Under the pieces are notes generated by a model that ran no database searches, was not told the origin of the DNA, and worked only from the letters and a program-made list of their open reading frames with translations. Shown piece by piece: positions 43,786-55,142 of a DNA stretch of 64,000 nt. The DNA lies in assembly GCA_918026815.1 (NCBI GenBank), contig CAKJVC010000012.1, forward strand, positions 1,426,001-1,490,000, in the 5' to 3' direction. Made by a program: the position numbers and the translations under genes. Source of the DNA: Chalara sp. BL73. Its lineage: Eukaryota; Ascomycota; Leotiomycetes; Helotiales. How positions within the stretch are numbered: the first letter of the stretch is position 1; each line of letters starts with the position of its first letter.

Positions 43786-45054
43786 ATTTCGGAGCTAGTG
43801 TTTGTCTTGGTTATCTTCGATTGGGGGCAAGAATGAGAACTGGATTGTGTTTGCAGGTGTCCTGGGGTATATTCTCTATCACTGATTTGGCTTGGTGTCA
43901 TGTGAAGTGGGGCTAACATCTGCATCAAGTTTGCTGGCCTGTTTGACTGGTCGGGGCAATAGGGCGTTATGAACGTGCCTTGCTCAACGTACCAAGAGAA
44001 CATCGGATAGAAGAATGGACGGGCTAGCTGGGAGTTACTTTTGACCCGTCCGATTGGATCATTTAATTTTTACGGCAATCGTCATTAGATTAATTGAGCG
44101 GATATGGAATGGACTGTCAGCAGAGCCACATCTAGTAGGCAAAATGATGGGGTCGCCATTTAAACATGTACTTCTGCACATGTTACGCAGCAGGTGCTCC
44201 ACGATGTGTTATTAGAACCGGGCTGACATCAAGAAGCTTATGTACAGTGCGTGCTACGATAATGGCCCAACTCAGCACCGCTAGGCCTATCCAAGGGTTT
44301 CTTGTATTCCCAAACTCTTGATCTCCTACGTAACTCAAGAGGTGAATGCATTATAATCTCATATTAATCTACCAACATTTGTCAGCGTTCGAGAATCCCA
44401 AGTCTTGTAAATACCAGACCCTACATTTCATCTCGTATTAGAATGTGCGATCTACGCCTTGAGATTTGAGAGCTGCGGCAACGTACTATCAGACATCTAG
44501 CCTAACCCTTGTGTTGCTCCCATTTCAGCAGTGACTGCTGTCGCCGAAATAAGAACCTCGGATGTAGATATAATTTACTTGCTGAGATGCTTATCCGCAA
44601 TCACATTTCCAAACACATTGGTTTGAGCTCGGTGCGTCCAATCCGCAGCTGGGCTAAGGCATTGCTTGCTGGTGCGCATAACTTGCAGTTCGGAGCCAAC
44701 AGAATGAGGGCCGTTTGTGCTAACTCTCAAGCATTGCCGTGGGCTCCCTTCCTTTTGCAATCGTTCAGTTCTGCTTTCGTATCAAGGGGCGGCTCTAGAT
44801 ACTCGCCTCTTATTCGCTTCTCCCTACGTTTTATCTATCTCCGAAAGAGCTATAGTTAGACTAAGGTGTGTTCGTTTACACCCTGGCCTGTGTAACCTTA
44901 GAAGCCTTGCCTCGCTACAGATTTTAGTTGGATCCCTAGTCATGCCTGGCTACTACAAATAGACGCATCTGCCCTCTGGACAGAATATCATCACTTCTTC
45001 TTCCAATCTCCAACTCTTTTTGGGTAGGTTTGTGTGGAATGCATGTACATAGTT

Positions 45055-45245
45055 TCACGCGTTCCATCAGATGATTCAGATCACGGGGATTGTAGGTCTT
45101 CTACCACTATATAACTACCTGGCGATATGCCGTAGCTTAGAAGAATCAAATCAAGAATATCAAAAAACCACACCAGCAAAAATGTAGTCACAGCTACTAC
45201 GTATTTTGCTACGTGGTAGGTATTCCGACAGTTTGGTTGGTAGAA
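45055..45245 (+). repeat. dispersed repeat D, copy 2
   Basis: GTTTCACGCGTTCCATC, GATCACGGGGATTGTAGG, CTTCTACCA, CCGTAGCTTAGAA, CACACCAGCAA and TATTCCGACA match copy 1 at 5488-5690 in the same order. Confidence 0.65.
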
Positions 45246-45757
45246 CCCTGCTACTGTGAGGGTTTGGCCGCCAGATGAAAGGATAGCTGGTCCTGACAAG
45301 CTTTAAGCTTTGCGGGCATTCCCCCGCCGGCGCCGACGACAACATTGAACATGAAAATCTGTTCGGTGCTCCAACTGACCTTTACAGCTCACTCGACGAG
45401 CAATTCCAAAGGCATCTGATAATTCCACTTCTGCATGATGACAGCTTTCGCGACAGCCTTCGCGACAGCCACTTGTGATTTGGCTTGCTTGAAGAGGGTG
45501 ATCATTTCTTACTTTGATAGGTGATGGATAGACTAGAGCATCGTGTTCCAGTGATTGGCGGTGATCTGGCGTGGAAAATATTTGATTAGCAGCAACATAA
45601 TCCTATTTCGGACATTGGTGCATCAAAATGCTGCCTCGTCGCGAGTCTATTGGTGAAATCCAGCCACGCAGGATTGGTGGCTGTTCGGAGCCAAGAATCG
45701 GTTTTCAGCTCCCCCAAACTGACCTGAGGCTTCATTGGGCTCCGGCCAATAATAACT

Positions 45758-45974
45758 GTTTGTATCACTCTCTGTGATACTTCGTATTGATGACTTGCAA
45801 TTGCTTAAGTCGGTTACCCACGGGGCACGTAGCACCGCGATCTCAGCGCAGTGCTATTATGCTCGTTGCAGGTGGTTGGCTTGTTCTTGAATTGTTCTAA
45901 GTGCTAATCTACGTGCGAGAGCTATAATACATCCATGTGGTCCGTGCATCGCGAGGTGTGCTATTCACTCATAC
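45758..45974 (+). repeat. dispersed repeat B, copy 2 (full length, 217 bp)
   Basis: From GTTTGTATCACTCTCTGTGATAC to GTGCTATTCACTCATAC. The first 30 bp hold a self-complementary GTATCAC...GTGATAC. No coding content and no long terminal repeats. Other copies: 20958, 48877 and 61140 (inverse). Confidence 0.8.
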
Positions 45975-46145
45975 CAACAATAACAAAGCCTTTCGTGCTC
46001 AGATTTCCGTTGATTTAAGGCTACAGGCAAATTCTAGCGCTGATTTTAATGTTCCAACATAGCCGTCAGCGAATACTCGTCCCCGAAGTGTCTCTAGTAG
46101 TGTTTATTCTTTGCGTCAATACTCATCAGCTAAACCACATTAAAT

Positions 46146-48564
46146 ATGCGTCTACATGAGGCAGCGAGAACGGGGGACCTATCCCTCATAGAGACGCTAC
46201 TCGGCAATGGCGAAGACATTAATGGTAAGGATGAAAAGGGCCGGACGGCACTGTCGTTGGCCGCAGAGAAGGAGAATGAGTGGCGGAATGAGAGTGTGGT
46301 GAGTCAGCTGCTTGAGAAAGAGGGCATTAATGTGAACTCCAGGGACAATGACGGCCGGACGGCACTGCTATGGGCTGCAGAGAACGGAAATGGGTGGACG
46401 ATGGAGAAGCTGCTTAAAAATAGCGCCATTAACGTGAACTCCAAGGACAATAACGGCCGGACGGCACTGTCGTTGGCCGCAGAGAAAGGAACTAAGTGGG
46501 CGGCGGAGAAGCTGCTCAAAAATATCGGCATTGACGTAAGCTCTAACGAAGTAGAACATTTAGCGGAGCTGCTACGTAAAGAGGACGGAGTTGACGTGAA
46601 TTCTGAGAAAATTAAAAAAGTAGTAGACTTATTGCTCGGGAAAGAAGCCATTGACCTGAACTCCAAGGACAATGACGGCCGGACGGCGCTGTCGTGGGCG
46701 GCAGAGAAAGATAATGAAAAAGTAGTAGGACAGCTGCTTGAGAAAGAAGGCATTGACGTGAACTCCAAGGACAATAACGGCCGGACAGCACTGTCGTGGG
46801 TTGCAGAGAATGGGAATGAGTGGGCGGTGGAGAAGCTGCTCAACAATAGCAACATTGAGGTGAACTCCAAGGATAATGACGGCCAGACGGCGCTGTTGTG
46901 GGCCATAGAGAAGAGGCACGTAGCGATAGTGAATCTGCTTTCCAAAAGAGACAGCACCACCCTACATATTGCAATTCAACGCAAGAATCACGATGTTATT
47001 GCGTTGCTGCTGAAAGGGTCTGCGGATACGAAGGATGTCATGGCGGAAAGTTGGCGCCACGCATATGGGCAGCAACCGTCAGATATTTTGCTGCTGTCAG
47101 GAGGAGAGGGGCAACAGAAATCCGTGTGCCGCATTGCGGAACGAGAAATTCAACACGAATTAGTGCACTGGTCAGCCGAAACTGGGACAAGAAGATCTCT
47201 CTTGTGCGTCGTTTTATTCCTTTTATCTCGTGAAGAAACTCAACTAATTTCCCAAGGCTAGTATTGGACCTCTTTCCATGGCAAAATGACTTGATTCCCG
47301 GCTGGAAGGAGGTCCTCACTTTGCAACGCGGCGAATTGCGCTATTCCCAGAAACCAATTAACGGACTTGGCATTTGCTTCTGTGTTGCTGTCTGGTTTCC
47401 CGCCAGACAGGATCCAGACCAGAAACACGGAAATATGCCTGGCTGGGTCAAACGCGCAATAGCGTGGACGATGATACCGCCCAAGAACCCTAATGGCGGG
47501 CTATGGAGGTCGATAAGCCACTTGAGCACACTGCCAAACGGTTGGATTCCAGACGACGGTGTTGACTTCTTCAAGCAGCTTATACTCTGCTTAAAAGATA
47601 GGTGGCTCATGGAATGTAACCTGACCGAGGGAGATCAGGCTAAACGTGTGAGTTCACCCGGTGCTAATGTTAATCTTAGACATATATCCACCTTACCAAT
47701 CTTGTTTAATCGACTAATTAAATAATATAGCGTGGCGACCAACTCCGTCGGAAAGGGGAAAGCCCCGACCTCATACGTAGCCTAGCAGAAGATGCTCAGA
47801 CGTTGGCTGATCATCATACCTTCTTACAAGACCAAGTCGCCACTGCTAAGAAGTTTGTGAAAGAGAGCGGACGTTATCATGAGGATAACCTGAAAGATCT
47901 TCAGGGCGTGATAGATGGCTTTGCAGACGACATTAATCATCGTATAAAACAACTAGACCAAACGATAAGGGACCTTTTGCAATTTGTGAGCATATTAACC
48001 ATTATTTCTAACAAATTTATCGGAGCTGACCCTCTGCAGGAGTTTGCCTGGGTTTCGATCAATGAGGCACACAGATCTATCAGTATTGCAACAAGCATGA
48101 AACGTCTCAGTTGGATTACTGTAAGATTTCGCTTGGCTTGTTACATGTTTGACCGAAGCTGATATTCCCAGTTCATCTTCCTGCCGGCAATGTTTGCTTC
48201 GGTAAGGCTCCGCAACATATTTGAGGATGCACATTATAGCCACAGCTGCTAATGGGGTGATTTCGCACACAGAGCCTATTTGGCATGAACGTCGATTTAT
48301 TGAAAGACAACCCCGATTGGCGTTGGTATGTCTTTTTCGGGGGAGGCATTTTGACAATCACTTTTGTGATATGGGCCATCTTCAAGTTCAATCCTGTTCG
48401 TGGCCGGCTCCTCAAGAGTGGCACCCCTTTGTCGTTACTAACAAATGATACAGGATATCGAATTATGGATCGAGCGCGAAGCGGATAAAATGCTGCAAAT
48501 GATGGGTCGGAAGCGAACCCGAAGAGCGGCTGCTGTGCCATCCGCTGGTACCAATCTTGCCTGA
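46146..48564 (+). CDS. ankyrin-repeat protein with C-terminal CorA-like transporter domain
   Basis: Seven exons: 46146..47203, 47257..47647, 47731..47985, 48040..48120, 48172..48201, 48273..48395, 48454..48564. The CDS is 2049 nt, 682 aa; every join is in frame with YAG or AAG acceptors and CTRAY branch sites. The last donor is GTTCGT, slightly unusual. Residues 1-300 are ankyrin repeats (RTALSLAAEKEN, VNSKDNNGRTALSWAAE), locally near-identical. The middle has PGWVKRAIAWTMIPPKNP. A long helix with TLADHHTFLQDQVATAKKF and IKQLDQTIRDLLQF leads to two membrane helices: FIFLPAMFASSLFGMNVDLL, containing the CorA signature GMN, and WYVFFGGGILTITFVIWAIF. Known family: fungal ankyrin proteins with a CorA-like Mg2+ channel end. 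Probably a membrane protein; ion transport is unproven. Confidence 0.85.
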
Positions 48565-49661
48565 TTAGGTTTGCGTGTTGCGTTTCCGCGTGACGACGTG
48601 CTTTAATGCCATAGAAACGTCTCACGCGCCTCACACGAAAGCCACCCGTTGCAGACATGCTAGAAAGCTCTTTAACAGTAACGATGCCCCGTGACAATTC
48701 CCGTCCGCATCAAATACCACTTCCAAAATCATCACCACTATTATATACATATATCTGAGTATTCTAGTCAGGACCCCCGAATTTGGCAGCTTTTGGTCGC
48801 TGTTTTACGCGCCTTCGACCGCCCGCTTGACCTCCCATATTCATCTACCCTTTTCTCATATGCCCGAAATGAAAGTGTTTGTATCACTCTGTAAGTGATA
48901 CTTCTTGGTTCCCATAACTTGTATTCGCTCAAGTCGGTTACCCAGGGGGGTACATAGCACCGCGATCTCTGAGCAGTGCTAGTATGCTCGTTATAGGTGG
49001 TTGACTTGTTCTTGATGATAGTTCTAAGTCTACTACTACGTACAAGAGTTATAATCCATCCACGTGGTCCCAGCGTCGCGGGGTGCGCTATTCACTCATA
49101 CTAACAGAAAGACACCGCGGCAAGGTCACCGATGAGATTTCCGCCAGGAGCCCTCTTGGTCTAAGCACACATGCTTCTAAGCGGAAGCTCGCTACTAAAC
49201 ACCCAGGAGGTTGGATTGGCTGAGCTAGACCAGATGTCGACCTCAATTGAATCTCACGGGTGAAGCAAAAAAGGCCAATCTCATTCCATACATCCCAACT
49301 TTGTTTACTATGCTCAGCTTCAGATACCAGAATCGGTCTGGTTTTAGGGGCCGAAGCATTGCTCTAGCCTGAATAAGTCTAGTTTTTGGGTCACATATGC
49401 TGCTCATTGGTCATGATCTACAGAAAGTGTCTTCATTCGCCGATGCCCCTATGACGAGGTCATGGACCCTAGATGAGGCTCACCCAGCACCCAATCGTAG
49501 CCCTGATAACTGGAAATTGCAAGCCGGGGTGACCACCACATGTCTTAGCACCAGTGTGCCCATTGAATGTGCATCTTTTATAATTTTATACCAAAGATGA
49601 ATGAGTTCATTCTGTTCCGTGATTTGAAGTATATGCTCATAGAGCACCTACTTTCCGATAT
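48565..49661. other. intergenic between the ankyrin-CorA gene and NLR2
   Basis: Holds repeat B copy 3 (48877-49101). Otherwise no gene recognised. Confidence 0.45.
48877..49101 (+). repeat. dispersed repeat B, copy 3
   Basis: Diverged full-length copy: GTTTGTATCACTCTGTAAGTGATAC through CGGGGTGCGCTATTCACTCATAC. Confidence 0.75.
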
Positions 49662-52600
49662 TTATCGTCTAATTCCAGCGTTGTAATGTGAGCTCCCGGG
49701 CTTGTTTTGCTTAATCGAGGATAGAGTGGATAAAGTCCACATAGTCAATTCGTGTTCTGGTCCTAGCACTTTCTCCCGTCCTGTTAAAGCTCTTGTCAAA
49801 AACTCTAAAGCTTTGTCATATTGCTGGAGATAGTTGTAAACAGTTCCAATTTGGGAAAGAGTCCACAAAGTCGATTTGTGTTCTGGTCCTAATACTTTCT
49901 CCCGCCCTGTTAATGATTTTGTCAAGAACTTTAAAGCTTTGTCATATTGCTGGAGATTGCCATAAACAGTTCCAATTTGGAAAAGAGTCCACAAAGTCGA
50001 TTTGTGTTCTGGTCCTAGCACTTTCTCCTGTCCTGTTAAAGCTTTTGTTAAAAACTCTAAAGCTTTGTTATATTGCCGGAGATGGCTGTAAACAGTCCCA
50101 ATTTGGGAAAGAGTCCACAAAGTCGATTTGTGTTCTGGTCCTAGCACTTTCTCCCATCCTGTTAAAGCTCTTGTTAAAAACTCTAAAGCTTTGTCATATT
50201 GCTGGAGATGGTCGTAAACAGGTCCAATTTGGGAAAGAGTCCACAGAGAATTTTCATGTTCTGGTCCTAACACTTTTTTCTGTCCTGTTAAAGATTTTGT
50301 CAAGAACTTTAAAGACTTGTCATATTGCTGGAGATGGCCGTAAACAGTTCCAACTCGGAAAAGAGTCCACAAAGTCGATTCGTGTTCTGGTCCTAGCACT
50401 TTCTCCTGTCCTGTTAAAGCTCTTGTCAAGAACTCTAAAGCCTTGTTATATTGTTGGAGACAACTATAAGTAGTTCCAATATGGGAAAGAGTACACAGAG
50501 TATCTTCATGTTCTGGTCCTAACACTTTCTCCCACCCTGCTAGGGCATCGCTGTACGTCTCGAGAGCCTGTTTGTACTGATCGAGATCGGAGTAGGTGGC
50601 ACCAATTAACTCTAGAACACGAAATTTCACTTCCACCTCCTTTGTTTTTATCTTCTTAAAGGCGGCAGAGTAAATCTCAAGAGCCTGTTCAAATTTATGG
50701 ACTTTCCTGTAGAAATAACCGATCGGTAGGAGTACGTATATCGAAATGGCCGTGGCCTTCTGTAGTATGATCCGGAACAGGATTTGTAAAGGGTCGGTGA
50801 GTCGTTTGACTTTCTGAAGATGAAACTGCATTCTGAGAAAGAGATCAACTTGTAACCGCAGCGATAGCGGTGCCTCATTCTGAAGCATTTGTAGAATCGG
50901 TGAAATGTCCGTTGGTCCGTCTGAACTCTCAACTGCTCGAAAATCCGCAACTTGAGCGTTAGTTAACACGACTGTACTACCCAAAATACTAAGGAAAAGT
51001 CGCAGTTGCTCAGTGCGCAAATTATTTTGTCCATATTGTCGTTCTCGTTTTACAAGTTCATCCTGTAGGCGAACCGAAACCTTGCGTAAAAAAAGTTTCT
51101 CCGAGTGCCAGCCCTTGTCTAGCCAAGAGACAAATTTCTCAAACTCATTTACCTGAGAATGTAAAGACTCATCTTCAACTATATTCATAGCTGAGAGTTC
51201 TAGCCAAGATATCCATCGGTCCGAATTTAGAAACCTGTCAATCTTTTCAAGAATAAACGCGGACGGTAAGCCAGACTGATATATATGAGTAAACAAGTAT
51301 CTAGACGCGTAGGCCAGGAAGTAGTGGTGTTTGACAGGCTCAGGAGAGATGTCCCAGTCGTGTAATGGAGAACCATAGTCACTTGTTTCAAGGTACTCTA
51401 TACAAGCAGCGCCAAGCAAACGATGAGCATCTTCTAAAGACACCCGAAAAACCATTATTTCGCGGCTCTGTGGCCATTGACTCTCAGGTCTGATTAGAAA
51501 CTCCTTAATTGAAAAGTGTACCAGCCGCAAGCGATCATCTGCGATATTGATAAGATCACCGCAGACATCTAGGATTCTGTGATCCAATTGTAGAATGATA
51601 TGGTCCTCAAAGGAAAGCTCTTTGCGTGCGGAATTGGACGCGGAGTCTATGGCAAGTAAATGCTGGAACTCGCTCAGACTCAATGGACGTTGTGAGACAA
51701 TAATAAATGCCATGACTTTTCGAGCAAAGTCTAAATCGATCTTCTCCAGCCTGTGAACAAGTCTCAATAAAATATCTTCGTAGGCTGCTTCAAGATCGCG
51801 TGGCAAGTTATGTAGTCTTTCCGACGCATCAGCTACCGCAAGCGACTTACTCAGTAGCCTAAGCATGAGCTTAACCCAGAGAAAATTTCCATCTGACTTC
51901 TCCCGAAGTGTTCTAGAAACAATGTCTCGCAATTTCGGAAGACTAAGGATTTTAGACCCTGATATTCCGGTTCTAATAATTGTATCAATATCGCCCTCCG
52001 TCAAAGCAGGATCTATCTCGAGTCTATGGATAGAGTGGATTTCTTGAAATGCGTGAGGACGGCCGAGCAAAATAAAACGAAAATTGGAACGAGCATCCAG
52101 GAAGCTAAAAAGCTTTTGGAACAATTCTTGGATAGTACCCCTGCTCTCGTCGACTCCATCGACTATGCAGTAAACTGGCTTTGTGACATACGCGGCTATC
52201 CCTTTAAAGGCTACCCACAACTCAGAAGTTACAGGTTGACCTCGCAACATCAAGCTGGAAAGAGTATCGAGAGCTTCTTTTCGTGGGGCAAATTCCAATA
52301 ATTGCCATAGAAGCGAACGAATTAGTCCACACAATTTCTGCTGGCTGGGCTCCATGTCAGAGAAGGCGAAGTACAAAGCATTAATGTTGCTCTTCCACAT
52401 GCGGTCGACAATAGAGGAAGCCAGAGTGCTTTTGCCGCAACCGTGAAGACCATAGATGCACATAATCCTATCTGAAGCCGACGAGTGTTGGCCAGTATTC
52501 CATTTCGTGAACTTTGCATTTGTCCAGATCCAGTCACAGGTCCCCGGAAGCCTACTTTGTACTTGATCTTGCTGTATCGCTCGAACATTTGGTGGTTTCA

Positions 52601-53793
52601 GCCATCTTTCACATTGTAGTAGCATATCTTGCTCCTGTCTTACCCGAGTTTCTGGACAGTCGTTAGAACGGACACGTTACACAGGGTGATAATACTTAGT
52701 AACCTTCTGTGGTAGTCACTAGTAACTTTGTATTGTGCGAGACTATACATAAAAATTTAGTGACACTTCTTAGCAATACGGTATTTAGAAGAGACATACC
52801 CACATCCAGCATTCGAGCTACTATAGGAGGTAGAACTTCCACATCGGATGGCTCAATCTGCAAAAGAAGTTCCTTCGCATAAGCTGATGCTACTCCAACA
52901 GCGCGCTTTCGCCATTTATCGTTTTTGTGGGAGTCGGAGTAGTCACTAATCCCTCGAATAACAAGACATGGAAAGTTGTTCATCAACCCAGCTGCCTCCA
53001 TCTCAAAGCAGAGTATCGAGTTCTCATAGCGTTTGTCGATCTTGTCTCTTTCAACGCCATTCTTAATAACCATACTTCCAGATGCGATTATGCCATAGTG
53101 CACACATGGCTTATGTGGGGGGTTGCGATTCTTTCGCGGAATGAGCCGTTTTGCGTCACAGGAATCACATGTTTCAGCTTTGGGGTCGTGGTTATAGTCT
53201 GGTTCGTACAGCCGATCAGAGGTTTCATTGTCATCCGGATATGCGTATTCCTCACCCAGCTCCTCGACAATGAGCAACATATTGTTTATTGGCTTCTTTG
53301 GCCTTTCGTGATAAACCTTTAAGAGGTCGACAGCTGCTAGAACCTTGGGAGGTGGTAGCATGCAAAACCAGCCTTTCCTTTCGACATCACCATTACTTCT
53401 CAGTTTGCCGTAGTCGTACTGCACAATCCCAGGATAGCGTTCACAAGGATAGCTGACCACAACGTCGCCAAGACGGATATCTCTTTTTTTGCTCGGAACA
53501 CCTCCTCCGATGCCCACTAGGAGAGCAAACCTAATATTATTGAATGTGCGCCGCATGTTTTCTGCCACGATAGCAGCAGGGCCAGTGCCCATCTGTCCTC
53601 CCGATAGACAAGCCATTACAACGTTATGTCCTCCTATCCTGCCCAAATGATAAGCATTGGTGTCGTCTCGAGGTGTGGACTGGGGCTGGCCATGCTCTTC
53701 ATCCAGCATAGCCATGGCTATCATGAGCTCCTCACTTAGTGCACATATCCATCCAAGAGTGTATTCATTATTTGAGTAAGGGGAGGGCTTCAT
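49662..53793 (-). CDS. NLR2: PNP_UDP-NACHT-TPR protein
   Basis: Exons complement(join(49662..52651,52800..53793)) with 52800 last base of exon 1 and a 148-bp intron 52652..52799 (GTATGT...CCAG, branch CTAAC); 3984 nt, 1327 aa. The ATG at 53793 (MKPSPYSNNEYTLGWICAL) is chosen because the nucleoside-phosphorylase-like domain starts there. PNP_UDP covers about residues 10-325 (VGIGGGVP, CFEMEAAGLMNNFPCLVIRG, DYSDSHKND). NACHT has Walker A GLHGCGKS at about 399-406 and VYCIVDGVDES at about 491-501. A helical region follows, then at about 960-1315 seven near-identical 42-residue TPRs, each with VLGPEH and ALEFLTRALTG. Intact. Fungal PNP-NLRs are proposed immune receptors; some PNP domains of this type cleave nucleotides. 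Confidence 0.92.
49700..50530 (-). repeat. 126-bp near-identical TPR-coding repeats of NLR2
   Basis: Seven VLGPEH-containing units of 42 codons. Variation is concentrated at a few sites: KST/EST/ENS/EDT after VLGPEH, YN/YD, RA/KS/KA, and W/Q/R before EK. Confidence 0.88.
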
Positions 53794-55142
53794 GATTGAA
53801 CATTGAAAACAGACCGTATGTAGTCTGGGAGAACGTAATGAAAGGATAACTGGGTAGAGAGAGCAGTCGACCCATGTCCTACAAGGCTGAGGGTGCTGAC
53901 CGTGATGTGTTATACGCAAGGCTGCCTGAGCCAAGCACAAAGGCACTTTCCATACTGCCAAGACCACATTATGTCTGTTCCGTAATGTCTATTGTCGAGA
54001 CGTTAGGTGTGGTGGAGGTCCAACTAAGCTCAGTTAGGTATTTGTTTAAAGGTTTACAAAACGTTTTACAATTTAATAATAGCATAGTCTGAGTACAGCG
54101 GTTTAAGGTGCCAAACCGGGGGGGGTCGGGACGCAATTTTGTACCCTCTCAATCGCTCGCTTAGCCTACCTAGGACCCAGAGGCTCCCTTGGCGGATCCT
54201 TGTTAGCGCGCATCCTTGTCAGATTGAATACAGAAAACTGTTTGCTCTTCCTCTCCACTTTCATCCCGCGTTGAAAATGGCTCCCTTCGTCTCACCAGCC
54301 ATGACGTTGCACACTCCCCTGTATTCTGAGGGTTTTCTGGGCTATATTTGCTGTCGCAGCCGCCCACCTTCAATTCTGGAACGATCAGCTTCAATCTTGT
54401 ACAAGGTTTCTGTCTTTCTTCGTCCTTATTTCATTTGGTCTTTTTCTCACGGTCGTCGAACTCGCAATTAATCTTGTGTCTCCTCGCTATTCTGGACGTA
54501 TCCTTTGGCCGCGATTCTCTCTTTTTACTTCCTGTTGTCCAGCCCTGGCCCTGTCTCGTTTAGAGCCCATTGGAGCTCGGCCGTCTAGAGCTCGGGGCCA
54601 AGCTCCCATAGGCTGAGCCCTGTGGCGTCAGGGGCCAAGCTCTAAGCGAAATATGGCCAGGGCCGTGACACTCAGTAACCTTTCCACAGGAGGGTGTATG
54701 AGGTGTCCGGCATTGGTCAGCCATCCAACACCTTCCAAACACATTGTGGCTCCTCATTTGCTGAGCGGATATGCTAAAGCGAGCAGGCGCTTCTTTTAAT
54801 ACATTGCGCGGTTAGGCGCTGTAAAACGAACTTTGATTTCCTCGTTGCCTAATGCATCGATGTCTGTCTTTCCAAAGCGAGACCACCATCATCTCTTCTC
54901 TGTTATCGGATCTATGCGAATCATAATTCATATCGATTATTCTCTCGTCTTGACAATACTTGTGCGTCGCGCACCGAATTCTTATATTTTCAGATCCACC
55001 ACCGTGAACAAGGCTATCGTATTAGAGCACGAAGACCTCGGAACCCGACTCCAAATCATCGGAGTATCTATCCTGCAACAATCTCGAGTCTTTATTATAG
55101 ACCGAAAAGCTGATCGAGAACCGACCCAAAGTGGCTTATCCA
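53794..55142. other. shared upstream region of the NLR2/NLR3 head-to-head pair
   Basis: About 1.35 kb between the two divergent ATGs; both promoters must lie here. It contains an LTR fragment (54540-54670). No gene recognised. Confidence 0.6.
54540..54670 (-). mobile_element. LTR fragment of the TGTCACGG family, reverse orientation
   Basis: Ends ...GGCCAGGGCCGTGACA at 54670, the reverse complement of the family start, preceded by repeated GAGCTCGG/GCCAAGCTC segments also seen at 63370-63470. Confidence 0.6.

Larger units (their letters stand above)
43786..46145. other. intergenic with dispersed repeats
   Basis: No gene recognised. Repeat D (45055-45245) and repeat B (45758-45974) are listed separately. 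Confidence 0.45.

Noticed and set aside
46304..46960. 218-codon reverse ORF opposite the ankyrin-CorA gene
   Set aside because: Antisense shadow of repeated ankyrin codons.
49793..50473. 226-codon plus-strand ORF
   Set aside because: Antisense shadow of the NLR2 TPR repeats.
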